64,000 bases of DNA from Pisaster brevispinus. Lineage: Eukaryota > Echinodermata > Asteroidea > Forcipulatida > Asteriidae. Made by a program: the position numbers and the translations under genes. The DNA lies in the NCBI GenBank assembly GCA_023634235.1, contig JAMKCF010000020.1, forward strand, positions 10,788,001-10,852,000, given 5' to 3'. This document shows, one piece after another, positions 11,882 to 23,827 of this stretch (its first letter is position 1; each line of letters opens with the position of its first letter). The notes below the pieces were generated by a model. The model was not told the DNA's origin. It ran no database searches and saw only the letters and a program-made list of their open reading frames with translations.

Positions 11882-12006
11882 ATTATTCCGTGATTTAAGA
11901 ACAGTAACCATCATGGACATAGGCCTCCATCAGCGACGCTTCTATCAAGTTCAACTTGGATTGCTATTGTGTGGGATGGCTTTGCATCACGCCCGCCTTG
12001 TCTGAG
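11882..12006 (+). pseudogene. Exon-like repeat copy 4 (nonsense)
   Basis: The acceptor ATTTGGTTTGCAG and donor GAG/GTATGTTG are intact, but the frame has early stops (GATTTAAGAACAGTAACC). Confidence 0.5.
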
Positions 12007-12507
12007 GTATGTTGAATGAGTTATTTTTTGTTAGTGTTGAAGTTGCACTGTTCCAAATCATTTTGGCTGGTTCATCAGTTTTATCTGGCAAGAGATCCTG
12101 CTCAAGAACCCAAGCGAGACCAAGCAAGACACGAGCTCCCCTGGTGTAGGGTCTTCTATACCCGAAGTCAATCCAATAAGGGCCATGCTTTACCAAACCC
12201 CACCATTACTGAATTCTGGCGACCCTTGTACTTTCCAAACCGTTTTGGAACAAATTTCATGCCATCTCTGAGCACTGTTGGCGTCAGAGAAGCCAGAGAA
12301 ATGCAGACATGATGCAGTACCACAAGACAGCTTGTTTATCAGTGACATCAGGCAAACGCTTTGTTGCACTCTTGTTTAAAGCTAAACATTTGTCAAGTCT
12401 AACTGGGAATGTTCCAAACAATTTCTGCGCTGTATCTCAAAAGCGTCAGAAATTCTGTTGTGTATCTATCAAAACTGTCTGAACGTTTCACCTTATTTGG
12501 TTTGCAG

Positions 12508-12630
12508 ATTATTCCCTGATTGAAGAACAGTAACCATCATGGACAAAGGCTTCCATCAGCAGAATCTATCAAGTTCAACTTGTATTGTTAATGTTTGGGA
12601 TGGCTTTGCATCACGCCCGCCTTGCCTGAG
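12508..12630 (+). pseudogene. Exon-like repeat copy 5 (nonsense)
   Basis: Intact acceptor and donor. The frame stops at TAA after YSLIEEQ. It lies 626 bp after copy 4 and 200 bp before the hexanucleotide array. Confidence 0.5.
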
Positions 12631-12832
12631 GTATGTTGAATGAGTTATTTTGTTAGTGTTGAAGTTGAACTGTTCCAAATCATTTTGGCTGGTTCATCAG
12701 TTTTATCTGGCAAGAGATCCTGCTCAAGAACCCAAGCGAGACCAAGCAAGACAGGAGTTCCCTTGACTTAGGGTCTTCTATACCCGAAGTCAATCCAATT
12801 AGGGCCATACTTTACCAAACCCCACCACTACT

Positions 12833-15800
12833 GAACAAGAACAAGAACAAGAACAAGAACAAGAACAAGAACAAGAACAAGAACAAGAACAAGAACAAGA
12901 ACAAGAACAAGAACAAGAACAAGAACAAGAACAAGAACAAGAACAAGAACAAGAACAAGAACAAGAACAAGAACAAGAACAAGAACAAGAACAAGAACAA
13001 GAACAAGAACAAGAACAAGAACAAGAACAAGAACAAGAACAAGAACAAGAACAAGAACAAGAACAAGAACAAGAACAAGAACAAGAACAAGAACAAGAAC
13101 AAGAACAAGAACAAGAACAAGAACAAGAACAAGAACAAGAACAAGAACAAGAACAAGAACAAGAACAAGAACAAGAACAAGAACAAGAACAAGAACAAGA
13201 ACAAGAACAAGAACAAGAACAAGAACAAGAACAAGAACAAGAACAAGAACAAGAACAAGAACAAGAACAAGAACAAGAACAAGAACAAGAACAAGAACAA
13301 GAACAAGAACAAGAACAAGAACAAGAACAAGAACAAGAACAAGAACAAGAACAAGAACAAGAACAAGAACAAGAACAAGAACAAGAACAAGAACAAGAAC
13401 AAGAACAAGAACAAGAACAAGAACAAGAACAAGAACAAGAACAAGAACAAGAACAAGAACAAGAACAAGAACAAGAACAAGAACAAGAACAAGAACAAGA
13501 ACAAGAACAAGAACAAGAACAAGAACAAGAACAAGAACAAGAACAAGAACAAGAACAAGAACAAGAACAAGAACAAGAACAAGAACAAGAACAAGAACAA
13601 GAACAAGAACAAGAACAAGAACAAGAACAAGAACAAGAACAAGAACAAGAACAAGAACAAGAACAAGAACAAGAACAAGAACAAGAACAAGAACAAGAAC
13701 AAGAACAAGAACAAGAACAAGAACAAGAACAAGAACAAGAACAAGAACAAGAACAAGAACAAGAACAAGAACAAGAACAAGAACAAGAACAAGAACAAGA
13801 ACAAGAACAAGAACAAGAACAAGAACAAGAACAAGAACAAGAACAAGAACAAGAACAAGAACAAGAACAAGAACAAGAACAAGAACAAGAACAAGAACAA
13901 GAACAAGAACAAGAACAAGAACAAGAACAAGAACAAGAACAAGAACAAGAACAAGAACAAGAACAAGAACAAGAACAAGAACAAGAACAAGAACAAGAAC
14001 AAGAACAAGAACAAGAACAAGAACAAGAACAAGAACAAGAACAAGAACAAGAACAAGAACAAGAACAAGAACAAGAACAAGAACAAGAACAAGAACAAGA
14101 ACAAGAACAAGAACAAGAACAAGAACAAGAACAAGAACAAGAACAAGAACAAGAACAAGAACAAGAACAAGAACAAGAACAAGAACAAGAACAAGAACAA
14201 GAACAAGAACAAGAACAAGAACAAGAACAAGAACAAGAACAAGAACAAGAACAAGAACAAGAACAAGAACAAGAACAAGAACAAGAACAAGAACAAGAAC
14301 AAGAACAAGAACAAGAACAAGAACAAGAACAAGAACAAGAACAAGAACAAGAACAAGAACAAGAACAAGAACAAGAACAAGAACAAGAACAAGAACAAGA
14401 ACAAGAACAAGAACAAGAACAAGAACAAGAACAAGAACAAGAACAAGAACAAGAACAAGAACAAGAACAAGAACAAGAACAAGAACAAGAACAAGAACAA
14501 GAACAAGAACAAGAACAAGAACAAGAACAAGAACAAGAACAAGAACAAGAACAAGAACAAGAACAAGAACAAGAACAAGAACAAGAACAAGAACAAGAAC
14601 AAGAACAAGAACAAGAACAAGAACAAGAACAAGAACAAGAACAAGAACAAGAACAAGAACAAGAACAAGAACAAGAACAAGAACAAGAACAAGAACAAGA
14701 ACAAGAACAAGAACAAGAACAAGAACAAGAACAAGAACAAGAACAAGAACAAGAACAAGAACAAGAACAAGAACAAGAACAAGAACAAGAACAAGAACAA
14801 GAACAAGAACAAGAACAAGAACAAGAACAAGAACAAGAACAAGAACAAGAACAAGAACAAGAACAAGAACAAGAACAAGAACAAGAACAAGAACAAGAAC
14901 AAGAACAAGAACAAGAACAAGAACAAGAACAAGAACAAGAACAAGAACAAGAACAAGAACAAGAACAAGAACAAGAACAAGAACAAGAACAAGAACAAGA
15001 ACAAGAACAAGAACAAGAACAAGAACAAGAACAAGAACAAGAACAAGAACAAGAACAAGAACAAGAACAAGAACAAGAACAAGAACAAGAACAAGAACAA
15101 GAACAAGAACAAGAACAAGAACAAGAACAAGAACAAGAACAAGAACAAGAACAAGAACAAGAACAAGAACAAGAACAAGAACAAGAACAAGAACAAGAAC
15201 AAGAACAAGAACAAGAACAAGAACAAGAACAAGAACAAGAACAAGAACAAGAACAAGAACAAGAACAAGAACAAGAACAAGAACAAGAACAAGAACAAGA
15301 ACAAGAACAAGAACAAGAACAAGAACAAGAACAAGAACAAGAACAAGAACAAGAACAAGAACAAGAACAAGAACAAGAACAAGAACAAGAACAAGAACAA
15401 GAACAAGAACAAGAACAAGAACAAGAACAAGAACAAGAACAAGAACAAGAACAAGAACAAGAACAAGAACAAGAACAAGAACAAGAACAAGAACAAGAAC
15501 AAGAACAAGAACAAGAACAAGAACAAGAACAAGAACAAGAACAAGAACAAGAACAAGAACAAGAACAAGAACAAGAACAAGAACAAGAACAAGAACAAGA
15601 ACAAGAACAAGAACAAGAACAAGAACAAGAACAAGAACAAGAACAAGAACAAGAACAAGAACAAGAACAAGAACAAGAACAAGAACAAGAACAAGAACAA
15701 GAACAAGAACAAGAACAAGAACAAGAACAAGAACAAGAACAAGAACAAGAACAAGAACAAGAACAAGAACAAGAACAAGAACAAGAACAAGAACAAGAAC

Positions 15801-16369
15801 AAGAACAAGAACAAGAACAAGAACAAGAACAAGAACAAGAACAAGAACAAGAACAAGAACAAGAACAAGAACAAGAACAAGAACAAGAACAAGAACAAGA
15901 ACAAGAACAAGAACAAGAACAAGAACAAGAACAAGAACAAGAACAAGAACAAGAACAAGAACAAGAACAAGAACAAGAACAAGAACAAGAACAAGAACAA
16001 GAACAAGAACAAGAACAAGAACAAGAACAAGAACAAGAACAAGAACAAGAACAAGAACAAGAACAAGAACAAGAACAAGAACAAGAACAAGAACAAGAAC
16101 AAGAACAAGAACAAGAACAAGAACAAGAACAAGAACAAGAACAAGAACAAGAACAAGAACAAGAACAAGAACAAGAACAAGAACAAGAACAAGAACAAGA
16201 ACAAGAACAAGAACAAGAACAAGAACAAGAACAAGAACAAGAACAAGAACAAGAACAAGAACAAGAACAAGAACAAGAACAAGAACAAGAACAAGAACAA
16301 GAACAAGAACAAGAACAAGAACAAGAACAAGAACAAGAACAAGAACAAGAACAAGAACAAGAACAAGAA
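12833..16369. repeat. Uninterrupted (GAACAA)n hexanucleotide array
   Basis: About 3.5 kb, roughly 590 units, with no substitution that I could find by eye. The sequence has no stop codon in any of six frames (NK, TR, QE on +; FL, SC, LV on -), which explains very long but meaningless open frames. It begins where the left arm ends (CCACCACTACT) and sits at the centre of the inverted repeat. Confidence 0.97.
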
Positions 16370-17253
16370 CTAGAACTAGAACAAGAACAAGAACTAGAAC
16401 AAGAACAAGAACAAGAACAAGAACAAGAACAAGAACAAGAACAAGAACAAGAACAAGAACAAGAACTAGAACAAGAACAAGAACAAGAACTAGAACTAGA
16501 ACAAGAACTAGAACTAGAACTAGAACTAGAACTAGAACTAGAACTAGAACAAGAACAAGAACAAGAACTAGAACTAGAACTAGAACTAGAACTAGAACTA
16601 GAACTAGAACAAGAACAAGAACAAGAACAAGAACAAGAACAAGAACAAGAACAAGAACTAGAACAAGAACTAGAACTAGAACTAGAACTAGAACTAGAAC
16701 TAGAACTAGAACTAGAACAAGAACAAGAACAAGAACTAGAACTAGAACTAGAACTAGAACTAGAACTAGAACTAGAACTAGAACTAGAACTAGAACTAGA
16801 ACTAGAACTAGAACTAGAACTAGAACTAGAACTAGAACTAGAACTAGAACTAGAACTAGAACTAGAACTAGAACTAGAACTAGAACTAGAACTAGAACTA
16901 GAACTAGAACTAGAACTAGAACTAGAACTAGAACTAGAACTAGAACTAGAACTAGAACTAGAACTAGAACTAGAACTAGAACTAGAACTAGAACTAGAAC
17001 TAGAACTAGAACTAGAACTAGAACTAGAACTAGAACTAGAACTAGAACTAGAACTAGAACTAGAACTAGAACTAGAACTAGAACTAGAACTAGAACTAGA
17101 ACTAGAACTAGAACTAGAACTAGAACTAGAACTAGAACTAGAACTAGAACTAGAACTAGAACTAGAACTAGAACTAGAACTAGAACTAGAACTAGAACTA
17201 GAACTAGAACTAGAACTAGAACTAGAACTAGAACTAGAACTAGAACTAGAACT
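16370..17253. repeat. (GAACTA)n variant array with mosaic border
   Basis: From 16370 to about 16737 blocks of GAACAA and GAACTA alternate; from about 16738 to 17253 the array is pure GAACTA. The single A-to-T change adds stops to two frames. The mosaic border is typical of unequal exchange or slippage spreading a variant. The right arm starts at 17254 (TGATGAACCAGCC). Confidence 0.95.
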
Positions 17254-17323
17254 GATGAACCAGCCAAAATGATTTGGAACAGTTCAACTTCAACACTAAC
17301 AAAAAATAACTCATTCAACATAC

Positions 17324-17449
17324 CTCAGACAAGGCGGGCATGATGCAAAGCCATCCCAAACATTAACAATCCAAGTTGAACTTGATAGAAGATTCTGCTG
17401 ATGGAGGCCTATGTCCATGATGGTTACTTTTCTTCAATCAGGGAATAAT
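17324..17449 (-). pseudogene. Exon-like repeat copy 6
   Basis: Minus-strand acceptor TTTGCAG and donor GAG/GTATGTTG are intact. 126 nt, with a broken frame. Partner of copies 4 and 5. Confidence 0.5.
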
Positions 17450-17615
17450 CTGCAAACCAAATAAGGTGAAATGTTCACAAACAGTTTTGATAGATACACA
17501 ACAGAATTTCTGACGCTTTTGAGATACAGCGCAGAACATTCCTAGTTAGACTTGTCAAATGTTTAGCTTTAAACAAGAGTCCAACAAAGCGTTTGCCTGA
17601 TGTCACTGATAAACA

Positions 17616-17912
17616 CAGGCATGCAACTGCCCGATGAAAAAAAAGAGGAAATTTTCAAAGGCACAACGCAAGCGCGGAGCGAGGCAGCCAAAACGTCAAG
17701 GGACATGAGATCCACAATGGTTCCCTAGAAAATTTTGAGGTTTATTATGCTCTTAGGTGCATTCTTAGCATGTACTAGGCTTATTTCACATTATTGTGGT
17801 TGTACATTGTTGTTGCCAAGCATATAAGGCTTTTCGATTTTTTTTTTTTTTAGCACTGATCATTTTTAAAAAACGCGGAAATCCGCGGAAACGCGGAAGA
17901 GTTGCATGCCTG
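17616..17912. mobile_element. 297-bp MITE with 6-bp target duplication
   Basis: Ends are CAGGCATGCAACT and its reverse complement AGTTGCATGCCTG. They are flanked by TAAACA on both sides (17610-17615 and 17913-17918), while paralogous arm copies have a single TAAACA-type site (for example TGTTTATCAGTGAC at 12329-12342). The interior has a T-run and a repeated GCGGAA / CCGCGG stretch near the right end. The superfamily is uncertain. Confidence 0.85.
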
Positions 17913-18083
17913 TAAACAAGCTGATGTCTTGTGGTACTGCATCATGTCTGCATTTCTGTGGCTTCTCTGATGCAAATAGTTTTTAGAGATGGCATGAAAC
18001 TGGTTGCAGAATGCAAAATATTCTTGGGAAAAACTTTAGCAGTGTAACATCAACACTAACAAGAATTGACTAATTCAACTAAC

Positions 18084-18209
18084 CTCAGACAATGCAGGAG
18101 TGGTGCATAGCCATCCCGAACATTAATAGTCCAAGTTGACCCAGACAAAAGCTTCAGTTGATGAAGTCCATGGTGGATATTGGAATATTCTCTTCAATCA
18201 GTGAATAAT
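18084..18209 (-). pseudogene. Exon-like repeat copy 7
   Basis: Intact acceptor (TTCGGTTTGCAG on the minus strand) and donor GAG/GTTAGTTG. It carries the same 7-8 bp disruption as copy 3. Confidence 0.5.
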
Positions 18210-18897
18210 CTGCAAACCGAATAAGATACACTTCATTAAACATTTCATCAAGTATTATAAAGTAGGACATCGTTTCCAAAACAGATCAAATCTGAGTAAA
18301 AGATATGCAGGGTTCACCTGTTAAGATGATCTCCTCTATACCACAGGTCTTAATGCTCAGAGATTTTTAACAACTTTACTTAACACAAATTTTGTGACAA
18401 TATTGCTTCGCAATCAGGGTCAATTAGACACATGTTTTAAGCTCGGAAATGTTTCCAGAGACAGCACTTTCTTAATTTGCAAATTTTTCAAAAGAAAGCC
18501 AACAACATTCTGAATTACATCAAAACAAAAACTTACGAAACTTTTAGAGTTGACAAATGTATAGCTTGAAAATTTGAAATATTTTAAATGTTTTAAACAG
18601 CACAACAAAGCGTTAGCCTGGTGTCACTGATGAACAAGTTGATGTCTTGTGGTACTGCATGTCTGCATTCCTATGGCTTCTCTGAAGCAAATTTTCAGAG
18701 ATGGCATGAAACTGGTTTTAGTATGGTTAGGAAAGTACAAGTTAACCTTCAAATGGATTTAAGAAAGGACTAAAATTTACCTCAGAAATGACTGTAGTGA
18801 TACTTGGAATGGTGATGAGAAATGGGACAAAATTGGTTTGGAAAAAATTTCGACAGTGGAAAATCAACACTAACAAGAAGTGACTATTTCAACATAT

Positions 18898-19017
18898 CTC
18901 AGACAAGGCAGGAATGATGCATAGCCATCCCAAACATTAAAAAACCCAGTTGACCTTCATAAAAGCTTCTGCTGATGGAAGTCCATGGTGGATTTTGCTG
19001 TTCAATCAGTGAATAAT
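18898..19017 (-). pseudogene. Exon-like repeat copy 8 (donor lost)
   Basis: The acceptor is intact but the donor reads GAG/ATATG instead of GTATG, the only copy with a lost GT. Length 120 nt; the frame is disrupted by an extra C in ACTTCCATC. Confidence 0.5.
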
Positions 19018-19580
19018 CTGCAAACCAAATAAAAGATACACTGCATTAAACATTTCATCAAGTTATACATAGTTTCTAAAAAAGGTCACATCTTTCAAAC
19101 GCTAGTAAAAGATATGCAGGATCTTCATGCTTAGAGATTTTTAACAATTCTACTCAACCAAAACTTTGTGAGAATAAAGCTTTGCACTCAGGGTCAATTA
19201 GACTTTCTTTAGCTTGGAAATGTTTTCAGAGACAACACAATTTTAATATGAAAATATTCCAAAGAAAGCAGACAATCTTAGTAAAATGTTTAGAGACAGT
19301 TTTGGTAGATCTACAACACAATATTTGAAAGTTTCAGATAGACCTATGGCGCAATAATGGCTTGGAACACCCTGAACAAGTACAACATAATCCAGGTGAG
19401 GCTTTTAGAGTTGAAAGTATTGTTTTAGAGATGGCATAGAATTGCTCTGGTAATGTTTTTAGCAATACAACATCATCTTGGAATGGTTTCGAGAAATGAA
19501 ACAAAATTGCTTTGTAAATAATTTTAGCATCAACTTGAAATGGTTTCAAGAGATGGTACAAAATTAATTTGTAAATGATT

Positions 19581-19844
19581 TTAGTGTGGCAAAGCAAAAC
19601 CATTTGTAATCATTACATTGTGATGTTTTGAAGGACTGGACAACAGGTGTCTGAGAGTTGAAAGGCTGTCTGGTTCAAAGGTACTGCAAATATCTTCATT
19701 GATGTCACCACAATCTATGTTGCCAAGCTTCATCGATGTTCTCACTTTCCAAGTTGGTATGCTTTTATCATCTTTGCTAGAAGCAGCCAAGAAACAACCA
19801 GCATGGCAACCTAGACGAAGTACAGTTTTACATAACATTATCAA
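19581..19844 (-). pseudogene. Coding-like remnant in the right arm (type D relative)
   Basis: An 87-codon frame contains SSKDDKSIPTWKVRTSMK, then KLGNIDCGDINEDICSTF and EPDSLSTLRHLLSSP. The segment is preceded on the minus strand by GGTTGCCATGCTGGTTG, the same word as in the copies at 8745, 20985 and 45815. No domain is recognised. It could be an exon of the gene whose fragments populate the arms. Confidence 0.3.
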
Positions 19845-22256
19845 TCACATATTAACAATTATAAGATTGGCAAGTTTTTGAAAGTAAGTCAAGAAATGTG
19901 CTTGGGTTAACTCAAATACAGTAAATTATCAGCCTGAGACTGGTCTGAAAGTTGAGAAATCATGACAGTGCCAAGCTTTGGAGGGTAGGCAAATTTCTGA
20001 GGAACACAATAAGAGCTTGGAAAAATTTCAACTTGATTTTTCCCACTAAAAGCCAAAGTTTGTACATTTTTAAGGGACTGGACTTTTTGCAAAAACGTTT
20101 GTGCTACTGTTTTACACTAACAATTTGAACCAGAACACATTGTGTTCAAAACTTGTACGCACATTTGCTTCAATCTGTCAGAACATAAATAAGCAATAAG
20201 CTGTCATCTGTTTAAAAAAATAGAGCATTTTGCTTGCAACTTTCGATCACCTCATTTTGGAACAAATTCAATATGCTAGGATGAGTTTTAACACTCTAAG
20301 GCAACCAATCTGATATCTTTGAAGTACAATTTAGGTCTTATATCAACTGCTTTGCTACCGCTTTTGTGCTGTTTTCCGCCATTATGTTTCAGTTGGCGAT
20401 GATAGCTAACACCTCCCAGAGCAGTTTAGAAATATCGCGAACGTTTGTAAACGCCCTTTGCTCTTAACGCGTTCCACTTTTAAAAAATATGCCTATTTGG
20501 CAAACGTTTTCATTGTCATCCTGAATGGAGCACAGCCTAGGTGTTTTGAAAAAATGTAAGAGACGGAAAAAAATCAAATAGGAAGACAGATTTCATAGTA
20601 AAAAAGTCTTTAGTTTGGCTTGTTTTTGAGGGACTCCTTTACAAAAAAATTGCTTTTGGATACTTAATAGATGGTACAACAGTGGCTTGGGAACAATTTG
20701 AGTGTTACAAAATGATGAGGTGGCATATTTGTGAGTGACTGGACCACAGGAGTTTTGAAATAAATGAAGGCCCAAATCAAGCCATTGGGCAAAAATTTTG
20801 TGTGTGCGCACCATATAATTTTTTTCTTTACTCTTCCTTTTTTTTTAGGGGGGGGGGGCCTGCCTCTTGCTAGCACTGTGAAAGTTGCAAAGTCATAAGG
20901 TTAAAAAGTTCTGTAAATACCTTCAGCGATGTTCTCATATTCCACGTTCGCATGATTTCATCATCTGAGCTAGCATCAGCCTAACCCTGTCCAAGAAACA
21001 ACCAGCATGGCAACCTACACAAAATCAAATCATACATGACATTATTTATTATATTATTAAAAATCATAAGATTGGCAAGTTTTTGAAAGACGGTCTACAC
21101 TGGCTTCAGTGGGAAAATTTAAGAAATGGCACATTTGTTTGGGAACAATTTGATAATTGAACAATCATTACGCTGGGAAGTTTTCGAGGGACTAGACAAC
21201 ATCAGCCTAGAGACAATTTAAAGATGGCATAACATCAGCTTTGGAACAATTTGAGAATTGAAATATCAATAAGTTGGGATGTTTTTTGAAGGGAATGGTA
21301 AACTTATGTTTTAGAGTAAAACAAAGCTGGATTGGCTTTGAGTTGTAACAAACTTGAGTTGTAAAAAAAACCATAAGAAATTTGCTGTGACACCTTGTGT
21401 TGCTACATCCCTTTTGAGTGATTTTAGGTTTTGGAATCGAGAAATTTGCCTATTGTTCAAGGCTGCATTAACATTATCAGCATACAGAAAACTAAGACAA
21501 CAATAAAGAAAATAATCACTTTGCGGGTGGTTTAAAGTATGAAAATATATAATCTTTTGACACCTCGTAATCACTAAGTTTGGGGTGAAGGTCCATAAAA
21601 TATGACAGTAAGAAGAAACTTCATTTTTCGACCGTGCCACCCTAAATGTTTGATATTTACCGTCCCTTGCTCTTACTGCTCAGAGATTTTGAACAGTTAA
21701 ACTTAACCAAAACTTTGCGCACAATATTGCTTTAGGGAGAGTTAGACACGCATGTTTTAGTTTTAGAAATGTTTCCAGAGACAGCACAATTTTAATTTGC
21801 AATTTTTCAAGAGAAAGCCGACGATCTTGGTAAAATGTTCAAAGACAGTTGTGAAAAATGCACAACACAATCTTTGACGTTTTTGAGACAAGGCGCAGAA
21901 CATTTTAAATAAACATACAACATAATCTTGACGAGGCCTTTAGAGTTGACAATGTTTGGCTTGGAAATTGGAAACATTTTATCTGTTTGTAACAACAGTG
22001 CAACAAAGTGTTTGCCTGATGTCAATGATGAACAAGCTGATGACTTGTGGTACTCCAACATGTCTCTGGATTTCTATGGTGCAAGCGGTTTTCAGAGACG
22101 GCATGAAATAGTTTTCAAAATGGTTTGGAAAGTACAAGGTAACCCTGGAATGGATTTGACAAATGACAAAAGATTTACAGATAGGAAAATAGTGGTTTGG
22201 AAAAGATTTGAACAGTGCATAATCAACACTAACAAGAATTGACTATTTCAACATAC

Positions 22257-22375
22257 CTCAGACAAGGCAGGAGTGATGCATAGCCATCCCAAACATTAAC
22301 AGTCTAAGTTAACCTTGGTACAAGATTCTGCTGATGAAGTCCATGTTGGATATTGCTCTTTAATCAGTGAATAAT
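22257..22375 (-). pseudogene. Exon-like repeat copy 9
   Basis: Acceptor TTTGGTTTGCAG and donor GAG/GTATGTTG on the minus strand. The 119-nt frame reads YSLIKEQYPTWTSSAES, then KVNLDC and stop, in register with copy 2. Partner of copy 1. Confidence 0.5.
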
Positions 22376-22800
22376 CTGCAAACCAAATATGATACACTGC
22401 ATTAAACATTACATTCAAGACATTAAAAACAAGTCACATCTTGAGTGTTTAACTAGAACAGCGAAGCTGCCATGGCGAGCTACCGATCGCCCAACACAAA
22501 AGAGACTAATTTCAAAACCAATCATTTGATCATCTGATGTTAGGGGTGGGGACATTAACAAACTTGTATGCACTTGACTGTAGCCTACTTGATTTGAAGT
22601 GCGAGTCACGGAGGGGAACAGGTTGGGTGAGGGGCTGACTGGGAGGGGAAACACATAGGCATGGGTGTATGGGGGCTCGTTAGTTAAGGGGGCAAAGGGA
22701 TCGTTAAGCGCGATATTTTACATAGTAAACAGTTAAGATAATTTTAAAGTTATAACATTTGAGCTTTTGGGACCATCCATTTGCTAATACCCTTTTCTCT

Positions 22801-23130
22801 TTATTGTTTGACTTCATTCAACTGGAAACAGTGTCATAATCATGAGTTATGTTCTTTTGATACGAATCTGCATGTTGGTGGCCTTATTTGAAGTTCCAAG
22901 TTCCAAGTCCAATGCAAAAAGAAGTTAGGCCTTAATTCTTTTATAAAAATCTACATGTCGATGGCAAAATTTTATACAAGATTTTGAGTCCATACATCAT
23001 TGCAATATAATTTTACAGACAATTATTGTTTCTATTGTTTTAGCCCATTCAAGTGGAACCATCAATTGTCTTACTTATCAATCAGTTTATTTCTTGTATA
23101 TGAATGTTCCTGTCAGAGGAAAAAGGAGTT
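22801..23130 (+). repeat. Degenerate tandem repeat, left part
   Basis: Units centred on TATTGTTTTAGCCCATTCAA, then CTGGAA, GTCATA, TATG and a TGAATCTGCATGTCAGTGGC-like word. The same units occur at 43297-43760. The end of the inverted repeat (22801-22854) is itself part of such a unit. Confidence 0.7.
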
Positions 23131-23827
23131 ATGACCACCAGGCCTGGACTAGTGTCATTTCTAGGGTAAGGCCACTTTCGCCCTCGATAGGCGAAACTTT
23201 TGAAAGGCATCAAGGCCAAAGGAAAGGGCACCAAGGCCATAAATTGAAAAATTTAAAAGGGCAAAGAGGCAATACATTTTGCGGAAAATACAAAACACAT
23301 GGAACCATCTATTTCACTGAAAAAGGTTTTCCTTTTTTCCCCTTTTTTTTAAAGATAAAAAACCACTTGTTTACGATGACAGCAAATTTGATCAATCACC
23401 GTGCAACAAAACAGCAACCAAGAAAAAACAAATCTTACATATATCATGCATGTTGTACAAGTAGACGCCTGACAAACATGTACTGGGCTATTTTAAGTCC
23501 CCGGTTATGCGTAAAACAGACGAGCCCCGGGGCCTTGTCAGTTGTTATTGTGTTTATAAAGTCGTCAAAGAACATTTAATGGTGAACTGGAATCACTTCA
23601 TCTTATAACTTCAGTGTCAAGATCAGTTTCACAACTTGAAACACATGGGTGACAACTTGTGCATAAAACCTACTTTGCAGCCCCAATACATTTCAATCCT
23701 TTCTTGGTTTACTCTCATTATCAATGAAAACATGAAACTTTGGATTTTTGAACAACAAAAAAATAAAAATTGAACATGGTGCGTTTGTTTCTGTCTCATT
23801 GTTTGTTATAACAAATATTATAAATAA
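23131..23827. other. Interval with no supported gene
   Basis: Contains a short GGCACCAAGGCC/GGCATCAAGGCC repeat (23190-23270) and AT-rich unique sequence. A 161-codon open frame (23094-23579) starts in the satellite, is Lys/Arg-rich without a motif, and is not accepted as a gene. Confidence 0.6.

Larger units (their letters stand above)
1..12832 (+). repeat. Left arm of a giant imperfect inverted repeat
   Basis: Bases 1-140 match the reverse complement of about 22716-22854 (for example ACTGTTTCCAGTTAAATGAG near the start). The pairing then continues in order: 285-395 with 22450-22560, the exon-like copy at 1953 with 22257-22375, 2660-2790 with 21540-21690, 8740-8900 with 20870-21020, 9390-9610 with 20340-20560, 10427 with 18898-19017, 11312 with 18084-18209, and 11882/12508 with 17324-17449. 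The arms carry many substitutions and indels, so this is an old structure. The arm may extend beyond the window start. Its extra length over the right arm comes from insertions at 462-1837 and 2827-5250 and from internal tandem duplications. Confidence 0.9.
11753..12832 (+). repeat. Tandem duplication, period about 628 bp
   Basis: The word AGCTAAACATTTGTCAAGTC starts at about 11753 and again at about 12381. Each unit carries a type A exon-like copy and a degenerate SSIPEVN stretch. The second unit runs directly into the hexanucleotide array. The right arm has a single corresponding unit. Confidence 0.8.
17254..22856 (-). repeat. Right arm of the giant inverted repeat
   Basis: Reverse-complement copy of the left arm, in matching order, ending at about 22854 where the left arm reaches base 1. 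It lacks the TTAA element, the 2.4 kb Helitron-like insert, the Ser/Pro segment and the duplications, and carries its own MITE at 17616-17912. Apart from the four exon-like copies and the acidic remnants it holds no supported gene. Confidence 0.9.

Noticed and set aside
12812..16366. An 1184-codon Phe-Leu frame on the minus strand
   Set aside because: Same cause; it begins exactly where the GAACTA variant first introduces stops in that frame.
16738..17253. (GAACTA)n as hormone-response-element array
   Set aside because: AGAAC half-sites occur every 6 bp but the facing TGTTCT partner with 3-bp spacing does not; the similarity is trivial.
12828..17321. A 1497-codon Leu-Val frame on the minus strand
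   Set aside because: It is the translation of the hexanucleotide array and reflects the absence of stops in the repeat, not a gene.
1..22856. Assembly artefact (false fold-back) explaining the inverted repeat
   Set aside because: The arms differ by many substitutions, private insertions with target duplications, and unequal duplications, which a chimeric read would not show.
23094..23579. A 161-codon frame, the longest outside simple repeats
   Set aside because: It starts in satellite sequence, has no motif, signal or good splice borders, and is Lys/Arg-rich as expected from chance in this composition.
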